In this document: piece by piece, positions 1-11,088 of the stretch
Position numbering within the stretch: position 1 is the stretch's first letter
Layout of the letters: the number at the start of each line of letters is the position of its first letter
Assembly (NCBI GenBank): GCA_934045075.1
Contig: OW203732.1
Location: 19,189,889-19,253,888 of the forward strand
Direction: 5' to 3'
DNA length: 64,000 bases
DNA from: Yponomeuta sedellus
Taxonomy: Eukaryota > Arthropoda > Insecta > Lepidoptera > Yponomeutidae
Notes under the pieces: model-generated
What the model was told of the DNA's origin: nothing
What the model saw: only the letters and a program-made list of their open reading frames with translations
The model's database searches: none
Program-made: the position numbers and the translations under genes

Positions 1-472
1 GACAGGTCATATTATGAAAAGTCGTAGTCGTAGACATAGTCGTAGCGAAACAATTAACCAACTTTATTTATCTTTCAACATGTAAGTCACCATGACCTCT
101 CAGATTATTAAAACATTTTTGTACAAGTTCTCCAAGTTCCCTTCTGGGGGTATTTCTTTAGGTGCTGATGGTGACTTAACCTACAGTTGGTAAATGCAAT
201 TTGTTAAGGTGCATTTACACCCTGCAAGGGCACAACTAAACGGATAAAACACACATCAAATATTTTAAACTAATAAAAACACATCACATCCACAAACCTG
301 TGAGCAATGAATTGCGGAAAACTGCAGGCAGCTGATGCTGGGTGCAGCAAGCTAAAGGGCGCTATGGGCTAAATCCAGCAGTGGACTAATATAGCCATAG
401 CCTGAAGATGATGAATTGTCATCGCTCACACAAATTATGTATGTGTGTAAAACATGTTCTATTGAATTAAAT
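1..472. other. Unassigned AT-rich DNA with a LINE-tail relic
   Basis: No gene is visible. Positions 305-415 resemble the 3' tail of the LINE relic at 23.6 kb: both contain GCGGAAAACTGCAGGCAG-like and CCAGCAGTGGACTA motifs. This is probably an old 5'-truncated LINE end. The rest is unrecognised. Confidence 0.4.
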
Positions 473-483
473 AAATTAATGTT

Positions 484-943
484 ATACTATTTTTATTTTT
501 AATGCACTAACCCGTGCTAAGGACAAAGTTAAAAAACCTATTTAGAGGCTAAAAATTTCACCCATGCCGGGATTCGAACCCGCAACCTCTGGCTATCCGT
601 GCCAGCGCTCTACCAATTGAGCCAATGGGCTACTCACCGGCATCAGTGAAATTTCGAACCTCTTTACACTATTCTCTGTATTACGTACAGGCAGCGACAT
701 CTGGCTTAAGCAAATTGCATCAGTTACAGCCCCGACTACCTATTTTGCAGTTAGGTTTTACATCGGAACGATACAGTGATACAGTGATATGTGGGTACAG
801 TGATATGTGAAAGAGGTTCGAAATTTCACTGATGCCGTGAGTCGCCCATTGGCTCAATTGGTAGAGCGCTGGCACGGATAGCCAGAGGTTGCGGGTTCGA
901 ATCCCGGCATGGGTGAAATTTTTAGCCTCTAAATAGGTTTTTT
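484..943 (-). mobile_element. Snapback tRNA-like retroposon, copy 1
   Basis: This 460-bp element is bounded by an 11-bp direct repeat with one mismatch (473-483 and 944-954), as expected for a target-site duplication. Read on the minus strand it ends in an A-rich tail at 484-505. Each end carries a 71-nt tRNA-like sequence in opposite orientation (560-630 minus, 844-914 plus). Each has an A box (TGGCTCAATTGG), a 5-bp anticodon-type stem (CTGGC/GCCAG), a B box (GGTTCGAATCC), and a T-run about 30 nt downstream that could terminate Pol III. The single-copy middle contains a tandem ACAGTGATA motif. Mobilisation by a LINE is inferred from the duplication and tail. Confidence 0.65.
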
Positions 944-954
944 AAATTTATGTT

Positions 955-1384
955 GTAAATTAATATTCCTAACACATTACCCTCTGATTTTCTTAATTAA
1001 ACGGGCACTATTGTAAATTACAGTAATCTACTCTACATTGTGCACGTGGATGCTACGGTACCCGAGGGTTTAATGAAATTATAGTTATCAAATAGATTAA
1101 TTTCAACGTAAAGAATTTACATTCTGTTTACAGAATTTCAATGTACAATGTAAAATGTAAGCCGCCGCCTTCGGGCCATATTGTAGTGGAGAAAAAGGCG
1201 GTGGAAAAAATCCTCTGTTATCATTGAATAGTTACTTCTGGTGATAAGAAATCTATTATCTATTTCTTCTGGAAATGGCAAACAGCCGAATGTCAACAAA
1301 TTACGCCCAAGTCACGTCTTGACACGAAATGGGAAAATTCTCATTTTTATAACTCAATTTTCATTTCTTTGTGAAGACTTGAAT
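955..1384. other. Unassigned DNA
   Basis: AT-rich sequence with no convincing coding region. A short GC-richer block lies near 1160-1205. Nothing else is recognised. Confidence 0.5.
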
Positions 1385-1526
1385 GGGTAACGTAATTTAA
1401 AATTTTGATTTTATAATGATACGACAGAATTAGGGAAATAAAAAAAAAATGGTCAAGAGGTTTGCACCATAACAAGGTGACTCAAACATGGTCAAGAGGT
1501 TTGCACCATAACAAGGTGACTCAAAC
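1385..1526 (-). repeat. Arm of the GGTGCAAACCTC foldback family, with 39-bp tandem duplication
   Basis: 1385-1475 is the reverse complement, with divergence, of the arm seen at 12984-13090. It belongs to the palindromic family at 28836-29474. Its end, including GAGGTTTGCACC, has been tandemly duplicated: 1449-1487 and 1488-1526 are 39-bp copies. Confidence 0.6.
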
Positions 1527-1852
1527 ATAACCGCCTCCTTGCAACAGACATTGTCTGCTACGCCCTAGCGCAGCGATTTCGGTAAGTACATTTTTCCATT
1601 CTTCACTCTGCAGATGTTTTCGTCGTATTGAATAGGCAATGCGATAAATTCGGTTTGCGGGTGCCGCGGAGCCACCAGGCAGACAACGCCGGGCGTCTGC
1701 CATCAAGATTGCATGAGAGACTGCATATTGAATTGTTGGCTGATTTGATGGATGGGGAACGCAGCGGGAGTTGAGAGAAAAACCGGCCAAGTGCAAGCCG
1801 GACTCATGCATCGAGGGGTTTATCACACTATACACACAATGACCTCAGATCA
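1527..1852. other. Unassigned segment with GGCCAAGTGCGAGTC-type repeat edge
   Basis: Moderately GC-rich, with an open frame on the minus strand that I do not recognise. 1785-1812 contains a degenerate ACCGGCCAAGTGCAAG edge of a dispersed lepidopteran repeat. A more complete copy lies at 32.2-34.5 kb. Confidence 0.35.
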
Positions 1853-2057
1853 TCACACTAATATTATAAAGGTGAAAGTTTGTGAGTGTGTATGTTTGTT
1901 ACTTCTTCACGTCTAAACGGCGGGAGCGATTTTACTAAAATTTGGTATGGAGTTAGCTGACACCCTGGATTAACATAGGCTACGCTTTACTCCGGGAAAT
2001 ATTTCATTCCCACGGGAAAATCGAAAAACACCAGGTAACACCGCAGGACAAAGCTAG
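1853..2057 (+). mobile_element. Non-autonomous Helitron (Lep1-like)
   Basis: It starts TCACACTAATATTATAAA and ends CTAG followed by host T, the expected Helitron termini. The body carries the familiar GTTTGTTACT...CACG motif of Lep1-type elements. There is no coding capacity, so it must be mobilised in trans. Confidence 0.75.
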
Positions 2058-2181
2058 TATAAACATATTTTTTATTTCATTTAAGCACACCTATATACAG
2101 CAAAACGCATTACAAGTTGATTTAAATTATAAGCGTTTCTATCTTTCAATATTTTGCGATATTTGCCCAAAATGTGTTTTA

Positions 2182-3336
2182 CGAGGGCCACACCGAAATG
2201 ATTGAGAATAAAAAAAACTACACATTTTATGTTATTTTTTTTTTATTATTGCTTTTCGAAGTATTCACCATTACAATTGATGCATTTTTGCATGTAAAAA
2301 ATTCGTTGGGGCTTAAATCGGGGCTATACGGAGGATGGTCCATCAACTCAATGTTTTCGGTATTTAAATACTTGATAGTTTTCCGGGCGGTGTGGGAGCT
2401 AGCGTTGTCGTGGTGAAGGATGATGCGACGGTTTGGATTGGATTTACGAAGTTCAGCGATGACACGGGGCAAACAAACGGTGGTATACCAATCGGCGGTA
2501 ACTGTTCTTTGATTCTGAAGTGGAACTGTCATTACATGTCCTGTTTTAGCGACGAACGAAGCGATCATTTTTTTAGACACGCTGCGGGAACGAACTACTT
2601 TGGTAGGTTTTGTCTCGCCTTCGAAGACCCATACAGCCGATTGATGCTTTCTTTTCGGTTCGTAAGAGTAGATCCAAGACTCATCACCCGATATTATGCT
2701 ATAAACAGCATTTGGTTGTCCTCCGTCAAATCGTTTCAGATTTTTTCGACACCAATCAACACGGGTGACCTTGTGCTCGTCTGTTAAATTATGTGGTATC
2801 CAGCGGGAAACTAACTTTCTTACACCAAGTTCTGTATGTAGTATTGTTTTTATTGCTGTCATTCCAATCCCCAGTTCAGCCCGGATCTGCTCATATGTGA
2901 CATGTCTATCTTCATGTAGTAATTCTCTGATGGCAGCGACGTTCTCCAGCGTAACGGCTGTTTTTGGTCGACCTGAAGATGGAAGGGTACTGACGGAATC
3001 ACGACCTCGTTTAAATTCAGCATACCAGCGATATACAGTCGCCTTTGATGGTGCTTCCGTGCCATATAAACCAAAAAGTTCATAGAAGCATTCTTCTTGC
3101 AATAAACCGCGACGAAAGTTATGAAAAATTATCGCACGAAAATTTTCCTTACTGAGTTTCATTTTTATGATTTTCTAAAAATCTTTATAATGAAATAACA
3201 TTTTTCCCTCGCATTATTTTTTTATTATTTAAACGAAATAGATAACTAAAGAGGTTGCATATCCATGTTAAAAAAGAGGTTTCATCAATTATCTGCAAAA
3301 AGTATCTGATTCTCAATCATTTCGGTGTGGCCCTCG
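2182..3336 (-). mobile_element. Mariner transposon, internally deleted
   Basis: Perfect inverted ends (2182-2209 and 3309-3336; outermost bases CGAGGGCCACACC) are flanked on both sides by TA, the mariner target duplication. The element is 1155 bp, shorter than the usual ~1.3 kb, because the transposase gene carries an internal deletion near its 3' end. Identical ends suggest a fairly recent insertion. Confidence 0.93.
2227..3162 (-). pseudogene. Mariner transposase, truncated and frameshifted
   Basis: The 311-codon frame encodes the N-terminal HTH region, WIPHNL (121-126), ISGDESW with catalytic Asp160, HHDNASSH with Asp252, and YSPDLSPNEFF. The third catalytic position, 34 residues after Asp252, is Glu287 where classical D,D34D mariners have Asp. 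Directly after NEFF the frame is wrong. Shifting frame gives the family's normal C-terminal end (QKCINCNGEYFEKQ and a stop), so roughly 40-50 codons have been deleted out of frame. The protein is almost certainly inactive. The start is the only ATG before the conserved N-terminus. Confidence 0.92.
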
Positions 3337-3338
3337 TA

Positions 3339-3849
3339 ATTGATTTATTTACTCATTAAATTCGGGACTCTTAACGTCCGTCTGACTCTTGGCTGGTTTT
3401 AATTATTTGTTGCTACTGGGGTCTGCACTAAAAAGTTGCCAGCTTGACTTTTGTATGTTATACCGTTTTATGATAGAGTATAAAAAAAAATATGAAGGTT
3501 CATGACCTGAAATGTATTTTTTTGTTTATCGCATAACCTTACACTTCAATAACTAATTAATTCTATTTGCGATTATTTATTTATTTGTCGATTTCGATTA
3601 TGTATTACGAGTAGCATCGCAAGTCATGAACAAATACTATCAATACTTCAATAAGTGTTACTGATAAAACTAACCCAATTGGTAAGCATCAATTAACGAT
3701 AATACTATCATTTAAATAAAACGTCGGGACCACTATTTGCTTCTCGTTTTCACAATAAAGTGGTCTCTAAAATTGTATAGTTATACAATAACATAACATT
3801 TACATACAGGCTCCTACATTGCTTGTGGCCCCACACTAGGATACCATGT
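3339..3849. other. Unassigned AT-rich DNA
   Basis: No coding signal, RNA gene or recognised repeat is visible between the mariner and the hAT-type palindrome. Confidence 0.5.
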
Positions 3850-5039
3850 GTCGTGGGTAGAGTTGTGATTCTACCCGGGTATTTACCCGAAATGGGTAGA
3901 TTCGCGGGAATATTCCCATTGAATCTACCCGACGGGTATTTATGAGGGTAAATACGTTTATTGGTGTTTTCGTTCGCTAAAATAGATTGCATTGCCGTTA
4001 AATCCATTTTTACTCACGAGCCTCAGGACTATATTCAATATCTTTCATTCTTTTTTGACGAAAGAACGAAATAAGTATATTTCAAGAAAATAAAATTTTT
4101 GTGATGGAATTATTTCATGAATTATTGAGAGATTGTTAAAGATTCTTACTTAGTAATCATCCGCCCGAGAGTAAATAACCATAAATACCAGTTTCTACTG
4201 AGTTTTTAACGAAAACTGACAGTAAATATTTTTAATTTGTTTTTTACAGTAAAATCTTTAAGTTAGGGTCTTATTTGATCGGTATTGATGAGATCTTTAA
4301 TTAAACTTGAGGAGCATGGTCTGATGATAGCGCTGGAAGGTGTGTATGGGATCTCCTCAACGAATAGCAGCAGACCATTTGAGTTTGTACTTATTCGATT
4401 AGTATTTATGAGATCTTTGTTGAAACTTGGTGACAAGTTCTTAGATGGCACAGCAAAGTACCCAAATTCTAGTGCCATCATCAGACCCTTCAGACACTAG
4501 ATCTTCACAACGGATAGTAGGAAACTATTCGAGTTTCGCCTTATTTAATCTGTATTATTGAGATATTTAGCAGAACTTTCTGAGAAGATCTGATTACGGC
4601 AAAGTAAGATGATTATAGTTAGATCTGGGAAAAAGAACGTGGTTACAGGATTTCCTAAACGGAGAACCTAGAATGATTCATATTCATTTATTTTATGATA
4701 TTCATTTATTTGATTTCAATAAAATCAAATTATTACACACCCGTATCGCGTACGCAGAGATCAGCGTTTGCCACTTGCCATGATCCTGACAGATCTTTTT
4801 CGCTTTATCAACATTTGTTACTAAAAATCAAATTATTGAAATATTTTTGCAGTATTTCAAAAGTTTGTCTCAAATAATGGAGTCCTAGTAAAGAATAAAT
4901 ATTGAATTATATTTCAATTGGGTCAGAAACTTTTTTTACATTATTGTATTATCATTTGATTTCACTATAAACATGGCAACATTGACAAAGGATAAATAAC
5001 AAAATTTCTGTTTGCTCAAATAAGTCATTAACTTATGAA

Positions 5040-5636
5040 CCTATTTAGAGGCTAAAAATTTTACCCATGCCGGGATTCGAACCCGCGACTTCTGGCTATC
5101 CGTGCCAGCGCTCTTTCCAACTGAGCTAATGGGCGACTCACCGGCATCAGTGAAATTTCGAACCTCTCTGTACAATATTCTCTGTATTACGTAGAGGGAG
5201 CGACATCTGGCAAAGTAATTTGCATCACTTGCAGCCCTGTGTACCTACTTTGCAATTATTGCAACACATGATTATACTATTTTTATTTTTAATGCACTAA
5301 GCCATGCTAAGGACAATTTTAAAAACCTATTTAGAGGCTAAAAACGAACCCGTGACTTCTGGCTATCCGTGCCAGCGCTCTTTGCAACTGAGCTAATAAT
5401 GGGCGACTCACCTAACTGCAAAGTAGGTTCTACCCGGGGCTGCAAGTGATGCAAATTACTTCAGCCAGATGTCGCTACCTGTACGTAATACAGAGAATAG
5501 TGTAAAGAGGTTCGAAATTTCACTGATGCCGGTGAGTCGCCCATTAGCTCAGTTGGAAAGAGCGCTAGCATGGATAGCCAGAGGTCGCGGGTTCGAATCC
5601 CCGCATGGGTGGAATTCTTAGCCTCTAAATAGGTTC
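5040..5636. repeat. Three tRNA-like units at the centre of the hAT palindrome
   Basis: tRNA-like cores lie at 5063-5134 (minus), 5345-5404 (minus, truncated) and 5539-5610 (plus). Each has TAGCTCAGTTGG-type A boxes, and the first and third have GGTTCGAATCC B boxes. The first and third are part of the large palindrome: pairing of the two arms continues uninterrupted from outer arm into these units. They were therefore present before, or copied with, arm inversion. Confidence 0.75.
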
Positions 5637-5728
5637 ATAAGTTAATGACTTATTTGAACAAACAGAAATTTAGTTATTTATGCTTTGTCAATGTTTATAG
5701 TGAAATCAAATGATAATACAATAATGTA

Positions 5729-5952
5729 ACATTTTTTATGCCACACCTGGCAATAAAGTGGCTTTTTCCGCACGCTGCGCGTACGAAAAAAGCAGCTTTC
5801 TGGCCAAGTGTAGACATAAAAAGATGTAGACAATACAGGAGGTAATAAAGAAAGCTCTCGATCGCATATTTACGTCCCTCGCTTGCAGCTCGGGTCGCAA
5901 ACTTCTGCGATCTCGGCCTTTCTTTGTATTACCACCCTAGTTGTGTAATGTA
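5729..5952. mobile_element. MITE-like insertion in right arm of hAT element
   Basis: The left arm has no counterpart for this ~220-bp block. TAATGTA occurs on both sides (5722-5728, 5946-5952), a likely target duplication. The insert holds two internal inverted repeats, one around 5757-5812 and one with arms GGAGGTAATAAAGAAAG and its near-complement. It arrived after the palindrome formed. Confidence 0.6.
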
Positions 5953-7072
5953 CTATTTCTGACCCAATTGAAATATAATTCAATATTTATTCTTTACTAG
6001 GACTCTATTATTCGAGACTAACTTTTGAAATACTGCAAAAATAATTAAATAATTTGATTTTGAGTAACAAATGTTGATAAAGCGAAAAAGATCTGTCAGA
6101 ATCATGGCAAGTGGCAAACGCTGATCTCTGCGTACGCGATACGGGTGTGTGAATATGTTACGGTATGTTATGTTTTTTGTTAATTTGATTTTATTGAAAT
6201 CAAATAAATGAATATCATAAAATCAATATGAATCATTCTAGGTTCTCCGTTGAGGAGATTCTGTAACCACGTTCTTTTTCCCAGATCTAACTAACTAATC
6301 ACCTTACTTTGCCGTAATCAGATCTTATCAGAAAGTTCTGCTAAAGATCTCAATAATACAGATTAAATATGGCGAAACTTGAATAGTTTCCTACTATCTG
6401 TTGTGAAGATCTAGTGTCTGAAGGGTCTGATGATGGCACTAGATTTTGGGTACTTTGCTGTGCCATCTAAGAATTTGTCACCATGTTTCAACAAAGATCT
6501 CATAAATACTAACTGAATAAGTACAAACTCAAATGGTCTACTGCTATCCGTTGAGGAGATCCCATACACACCTTCCAGCGCTATCATCAGACCATGCTCC
6601 CCAAGTTTAAACAAAGATCTTATCAATACCGATCAAATAAGACCCTAACTAAAAGATTTTACTGTAAAAAACCAATTAAAAATATTTAGTGTCAGTTTTC
6701 GTTAAATACTCAGTAGAAACTGGTATTTATCGTTGTTTACTCTCGGGCGGATAATTAATAAGTAAGAATCTTTAACAATCTCTCAATAATTCATAAAATA
6801 AGTCCATCACAAAAAAGTTATTTTCTTGAGATATACTTATTTCGGTCTTTCGTCAAAAAAGAATGAAAGATATTGAATATAGTCCTGAGGCTCGTGAGTA
6901 CAAATGAATTTAACGGTAATGCAATCTATTTTAGCGAACGAAAACACCAATAAACGTATTTACCCACATAAATACCCATTTCGGGTATTTACCCGGGTAT
7001 TTACCCGTTTTGGGTATTTACCTGGGAATATACCTTTCGGGTATATTCCCGCGACCCAACTCTAGTCGTGGG

Positions 7073-7542
7073 AACCAGAAACAACGGCAACACAAACATG
7101 TAAAATAATTTATGAGTTAACTTAATTAGATGTTATCTAGTCCCTTTTATTAACATTGCTATACTCACCTGGGACATTGAGTGAACTCAATGTAAAATTT
7201 GGGTCCGTAGATAATCAGTAGCCAGTAGCCAAGGAAATTGTTATTTTTTTTTCCCATAACATGCCGCCGTACTGAATAGCATCGACAGAATAGTAGCAAC
7301 AGAATAGTAAAACAAAGTTTGAATGTGGCAATGCTACCTACCCTCAAGTCACTTTTAGTTATTTGCAGCTGACCGACAAACAACACTTACTACGTCCGCG
7401 GACAGGCCCTGTGATGAGGCGCGTGTTTATATTTAATAAGCACAGGCTTCCACGTGCCCGAAAGCTTAAAACCATCATAATGTATTGTGAGACGTTAAGA
7501 AATACTTTAACATATTTTTTAAACTTTCGCGATTTGTACACA
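7073..7542. other. Unassigned DNA
   Basis: AT-rich with a slightly GC-richer patch at 7370-7460. Chance frames on both strands overlap here and none resembles a known family. Confidence 0.4.
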
Positions 7543-7544
7543 TA

Positions 7545-7821
7545 GTTAGAATATTTTCGGGGTTTAATCGCGTAGTATTTTTTTAAAAAAATAGTATAAA
7601 AGTCGCATGGCTTATGTCCGACATTGTCAGTGTAGTGTGTCGCAACCCTAATAGTGCTTTGTGATGGCTGATTGAGGGTAGTCGGAAACCTCATCAGCCG
7701 AAGATGCGAACAGGTGCCAGCCATGAGTCTTCTCGTGACCACGATGACTGTAACGTCGTCGAAACGTCGAGGTAAAATAGCAATAAATTACTATGCGATT
7801 AAGCCCCGAAAATATTCTAAC
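7545..7821. mobile_element. MITE with 30-bp inverted ends, TA duplication
   Basis: The ends GTTAGAATATTTTCGGGG (7545) and its complement (ending 7821) pair over about 30 bp with two mismatches and are flanked by TA. At 277 bp and non-coding, it fits a Tc1/mariner-related MITE. The internal GTCGAAACGTCGAGG motif recurs, degenerate, at 55420 as GCCGAAACGTCGGG. Confidence 0.75.
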
Positions 7822-7823
7822 TA

Positions 7824-8583
7824 AGAAATACTGTGGCAATCTTACTTGAGATCCTCAGATGTTCCGCGAATTAACGTTCATCTAAAGCCAACTCCGGTGC
7901 AGTTTTTGACACCCACTCGTACAAAACCCATCAAACGCGCGTCAGTCAGCCTCTGAGCACACAGGCTTGCTTGCCTTCGCCCGTGGAGCGATTATTATCA
8001 AAGTTGGCACACAGTCGGGCCCCTTGTCCCGCCTTCAAAGCCGACATGATGAGTCTAAACTAATCCAACTTTGTGTCACTGAGCAATATTCGTGCTACTC
8101 AAACACGTCTGCTGCTTCTGATATTGAGATGCGCCAATCGATGCCTCAAGTTTTGGAATTGACATCGGAACGTCCCTTAGAGGTTAAGGGGTTGACACAC
8201 AAGCCCCGGCCACCACTTTCGGTGTGGATACGAATAAAAGAGAATTAACACAGGAAATCAAGTGGAGAATTGGAAAGAATTGATTTACTAAAAGCTAGTA
8301 GATTAATGGAAAATTTACATCAAAATACACTTAAATCACAAGTGTATTTCGATGAATTGTATCGATGAAATTAAGTAAATGACATAGTTATTATTGCTAA
8401 AGGGTAACTTTAGCGTGTTTTTATCGAGCTCTTTCTATTCTATGTTCCGAAGTTAATACAGAAATTAATATACTCAAGAATCAAATATTTTTTTTGTAAT
8501 GGGACACACTGGTTTTGTTAGCCAAAAGCGGTCAGGTGCGTGTCGGCAAAAACGCAGTAGGGTTCCATAGAAGAAGGTTTATT
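7824..8583. other. Unassigned DNA with a weak coding-like stretch
   Basis: An open frame at 7967-8248 (+) is not recognised. At about 8262-8366 (+) a frame reads GELERIDLLKASRL and continues with low-complexity-free sequence before a stop. It could be a decayed transposon ORF, but no family is assigned. Confidence 0.3.
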
Positions 8584-8595
8584 TACTTTGAAATT

Positions 8596-8744
8596 ATATT
8601 CTTTTTTTTAATGCACTAACCCGTGCTAAGGACAATTTTAAAAACCTATTTAGAGCCTAAAAATTTCACCCACGCCGGGACTCGAACCCCGAACCTCTGG
8701 TTAACCGTGCCAACTGAATTTTTGGCCTCTAAATAGATTTTTAA
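8596..8744 (-). mobile_element. Snapback tRNA-like retroposon, truncated copy
   Basis: The perfect 12-bp direct repeat TACTTTGAAATT (8584-8595 and 8745-8756) brackets this 149-bp element. On the minus strand it ends in the same A-rich tail as the 484-943 copy. It retains a damaged tRNA-like unit (B box side 8667-8700) and the opposing AATTTTTGGCCTCTAAATAG terminus. The middle is deleted. Confidence 0.75.
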
Positions 8745-9054
8745 TACTTTGAAATTGTTAGTTCTACAATTACATCAATTACAATTGTTTTCTATCTATA
8801 TCAAAGTAATTTTCAATGGAGTTTGTACGAAATTTTCCTTTTATAAGTTGGTCGCCTATTACTCTATAACTTGGTCGGTTATTACAAATTAACTTGTAAA
8901 GCCGACTTCGCCATGATAGTTTTCCGTTTGAGTTAAGTATTATATGTGCTACTGCCCTGATATTTTTAATCGGTCCTTACTTTAATAAAAATATAGCGCT
9001 TTTAGCAAACGGAATGCTAAATCGAACACCTCCAATATTTTTAAACGACTAATC

Positions 9055-9300
9055 CAACGATCAAGCCGCCATAAGGCTTCTGGCATGGCTTAACGGCTGC
9101 CATTAAATCACAGCCGGCACCAACGGCTTAACGTGCCTTGGGAAGCACGGAACTTCTGACAGTAAGGCCCGCCACTGTCCGCCACAATAATCCACCAACC
9201 CGGACTCGTCCCCTGTAGTGGAGTATGGCCTAACCTTCCTGCGATGCAGGAAGAGGCCCGTGCCCCAGCAGTGAGGACATACAAGGGTTGATATAGAATC
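9055..9300 (-). repeat. Dispersed lepidopteran retroposon (GCCCGTGCCCCAGCAGTG family)
   Basis: On the minus strand it runs from a CACTGCTGGGGCACGGGC motif through GGTTGGTGGATTATTGTGG and ends near CAAGCCGCC. Related copies lie at 28400-28740, 30785-31060 and 61125-61215. No coding frame is conserved between copies. It is likely a SINE or a LINE 3' end. Confidence 0.6.
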
Positions 9301-10290
9301 CACCGATACCGTACACTAAGGTGTACCCTTGAAGAGATTTACAATATTTTAATCAACCGTTTTGGCGCCGTAACAAATATGCAGTGTGGGACAATTGACT
9401 GTAGAACCCTAAACACTCGTTTAAAAACAAATCCGTTTAAATTTAAAAGAAAATTCGCCTCACGGATATTTTTGTTCAGTCGAGAATATGAACTTATATT
9501 ATTTATTCAGCAGCATTTCATTAGCTATCGGCCTATTAAGTATAATAATCTAATTTGTACATCTTAAATTCTTAACACTTTTTACCAAAAGTGTTAGAAT
9601 AGCGATAAAGTTAGCTCCTACGACTGCCGAATGTAATCAGCTGATTGATATGTATTGGCGAAAAAAGGAAAACAAAAATTAAATCAACGGTTCCCTTTCG
9701 AATTCCTAGATACGTAACGTAGGCAAGAGATTCTTCGTCGTCACAAATCAAAGTGGCGTACAATGAGATTGTCCCCTCGCTGAGCGAGTAGACCCATCTT
9801 AAGGTACTAAATAGACAAGTCAAAAGATCCACTTAACCTTAGCGAAACTCAATAACATTCACTTTAAATAATAGATTCCCCTTTGACGCGGGCCCGACGT
9901 AACAAGCTAGGGTTGGCGGCTCAAATGAGCCAAAATTGAACTGTATACTGGTGTTACACACAGCTCTGCTCGCGATGAAATTTTAATGAGAAAAAACTGC
10001 CAAATTCGCCCATACAACTATGTCTATCTTCTCTCAGATAGACGTTAGGGCTTTAACAACACAAGTGCCCGATATCAAGCATCAAGCTCTATATAAGAAC
10101 AAATTTCAGTACAATATAAATCTTTTACAGAGTTATAAGTCTACCGGAACTTCATGGCATAAAACAAAAATAAAAAATGACATTTTCATATGGCAATTTC
10201 AAGTGTCACCCGTCAAATTAAAGTACGAGATCTGTCACCCGCTGCTGAGATTTTGTGATTATCTTCTTGAACATTGTTATCTATGTGAAA
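9301..10290. other. Unassigned DNA
   Basis: Several chance frames are present (for example 9379-9567 and 10020-10349, both +). None has a recognisable domain. No RNA gene or clear repeat is seen. Confidence 0.4.
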
Positions 10291-10299
10291 ATATCGGAA

Positions 10300-10579
10300 T
10301 AACCTTTTCGATTTCAAGCGAGAAATATTGTTTTCAATGTTTATCGTAAATTAAAGGAAGAAGAAGGTGTAAATCAAACTCAATCTTTGATTTTAAAGCG
10401 CGTGGTAGAGTTGACCGGTAAGTTGGACTGAGTAGTTTTGATACTTTTATTTTATTTTATATTTTTCTTCGATATTTAATTGTAACTTCTTTATAGGGGT
10501 TTCCAGTACTACTGTACGGCGAATAATAGATTTCATCAAGCAAGATAGAATATTGGAAATCTGGAAGAGCGATTTATAA
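10300..10579 (+). pseudogene. Spliced HTH fragment of a DDE-transposon-like gene
   Basis: A frame reads ARNIVFNVYRKLKEEEGVNQ, continues to VVELTG, and meets a consensus GTAAGT donor at about 10412. A TAG acceptor after a T-rich tract at about 10496 joins in frame to GVSSTTVRRIIDFIKQD, then a stop. The sequence IV..VY...K.E..., VVELTG then GVS..TVRRI is the pattern of HTH N-termini of DDE transposase-derived proteins common in insects. Nothing catalytic follows, so this looks like a remnant or a short exon pair. Boundaries are by eye. Confidence 0.5.
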
Positions 10580-10781
10580 TAAACACCTTTATCTACATCA
10601 TCTGATGGAGAAAAAGAAATGCAATGTGGAGTTCTTGGAATCATTTTCTAGTTCTTAAGGGTTTAAGTTATTTGTATAATTGAAAGGATATATAATAAAT
10701 TAGTAGGTATATAAATTTATTTTTCATGACATATTTTCCTATCTTAAAAACCTGATGTATAACAACATAATTCAAACACCT

Positions 10782-11088
10782 GAGTGCTTAGTGCGAATTT
10801 GACAGATCCAATCGAATAACTTTACTACCGCGTTAATCGAGCATCGAGTAGTGAGTATGAGTAAATTAACCATTCGAACTGGCAAAACGCTGTCACAGTA
10901 CAACTCGCACTCGCGTTTATTCCTGTTTTGGCTGGTAAACGTGTTCACTTTTCAACGTAAACCATTACAACTCGCACTCAGCAATTTTAATTTCTATACT
11001 TGTCGCTAGGTGGCGCTTCTTCGATGCCATAGAAATATGAGTTTACGCTAACGCGATCGAGTAGTTAAAAAACTCGCACTAAGCACGC
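10782..11088. mobile_element. MITE with GAGTGCTTAGTGCGAGTTT ends, copy 1
   Basis: The inverted ends GAGTGCTTAGTGCGA and complement bound a 307-bp non-coding element. A second copy in inverted orientation is at 44313-44597, similar over its whole length. The superfamily is not clear from the flanks. Confidence 0.75.

Larger units (their letters stand above)
3858..7064. mobile_element. 3.2-kb palindromic hAT-type foldback element
   Basis: The exact 8-bp duplication GTCGTGGG flanks the element at 3850-3857 and 7065-7072. Both ends begin TAGAGTTG reading inward, matching hAT-type termini (8-bp duplication, YARRG start). Subterminal sequence is dense in GGGTA/TACCC motifs (3870-3950, 6970-7050), a likely transposase-binding cluster. 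Left arm 3858-5160 is largely the reverse complement of right arm 5490-7064. The arms meet around tRNA-like repeats. There is no transposase gene, so the element is non-autonomous. Short open frames at 4285-4500 and 6411-6626 are the same arm sequence read twice, not genes. Confidence 0.85.

Noticed and set aside
844..914. Functional tRNA gene (also 14979-15050, 24848-24918)
   Set aside because: A and B boxes and the anticodon stem are good. However, position 33 is C not U, the acceptor and T stems have mismatches, and all copies lie inside one repeat family. Treated as tRNA-derived.
4263..6626. Two similar 71-codon frames at 4285-4500 and 6411-6626 as a gene pair
   Set aside because: They are the two arms of the palindromic element read on opposite strands.
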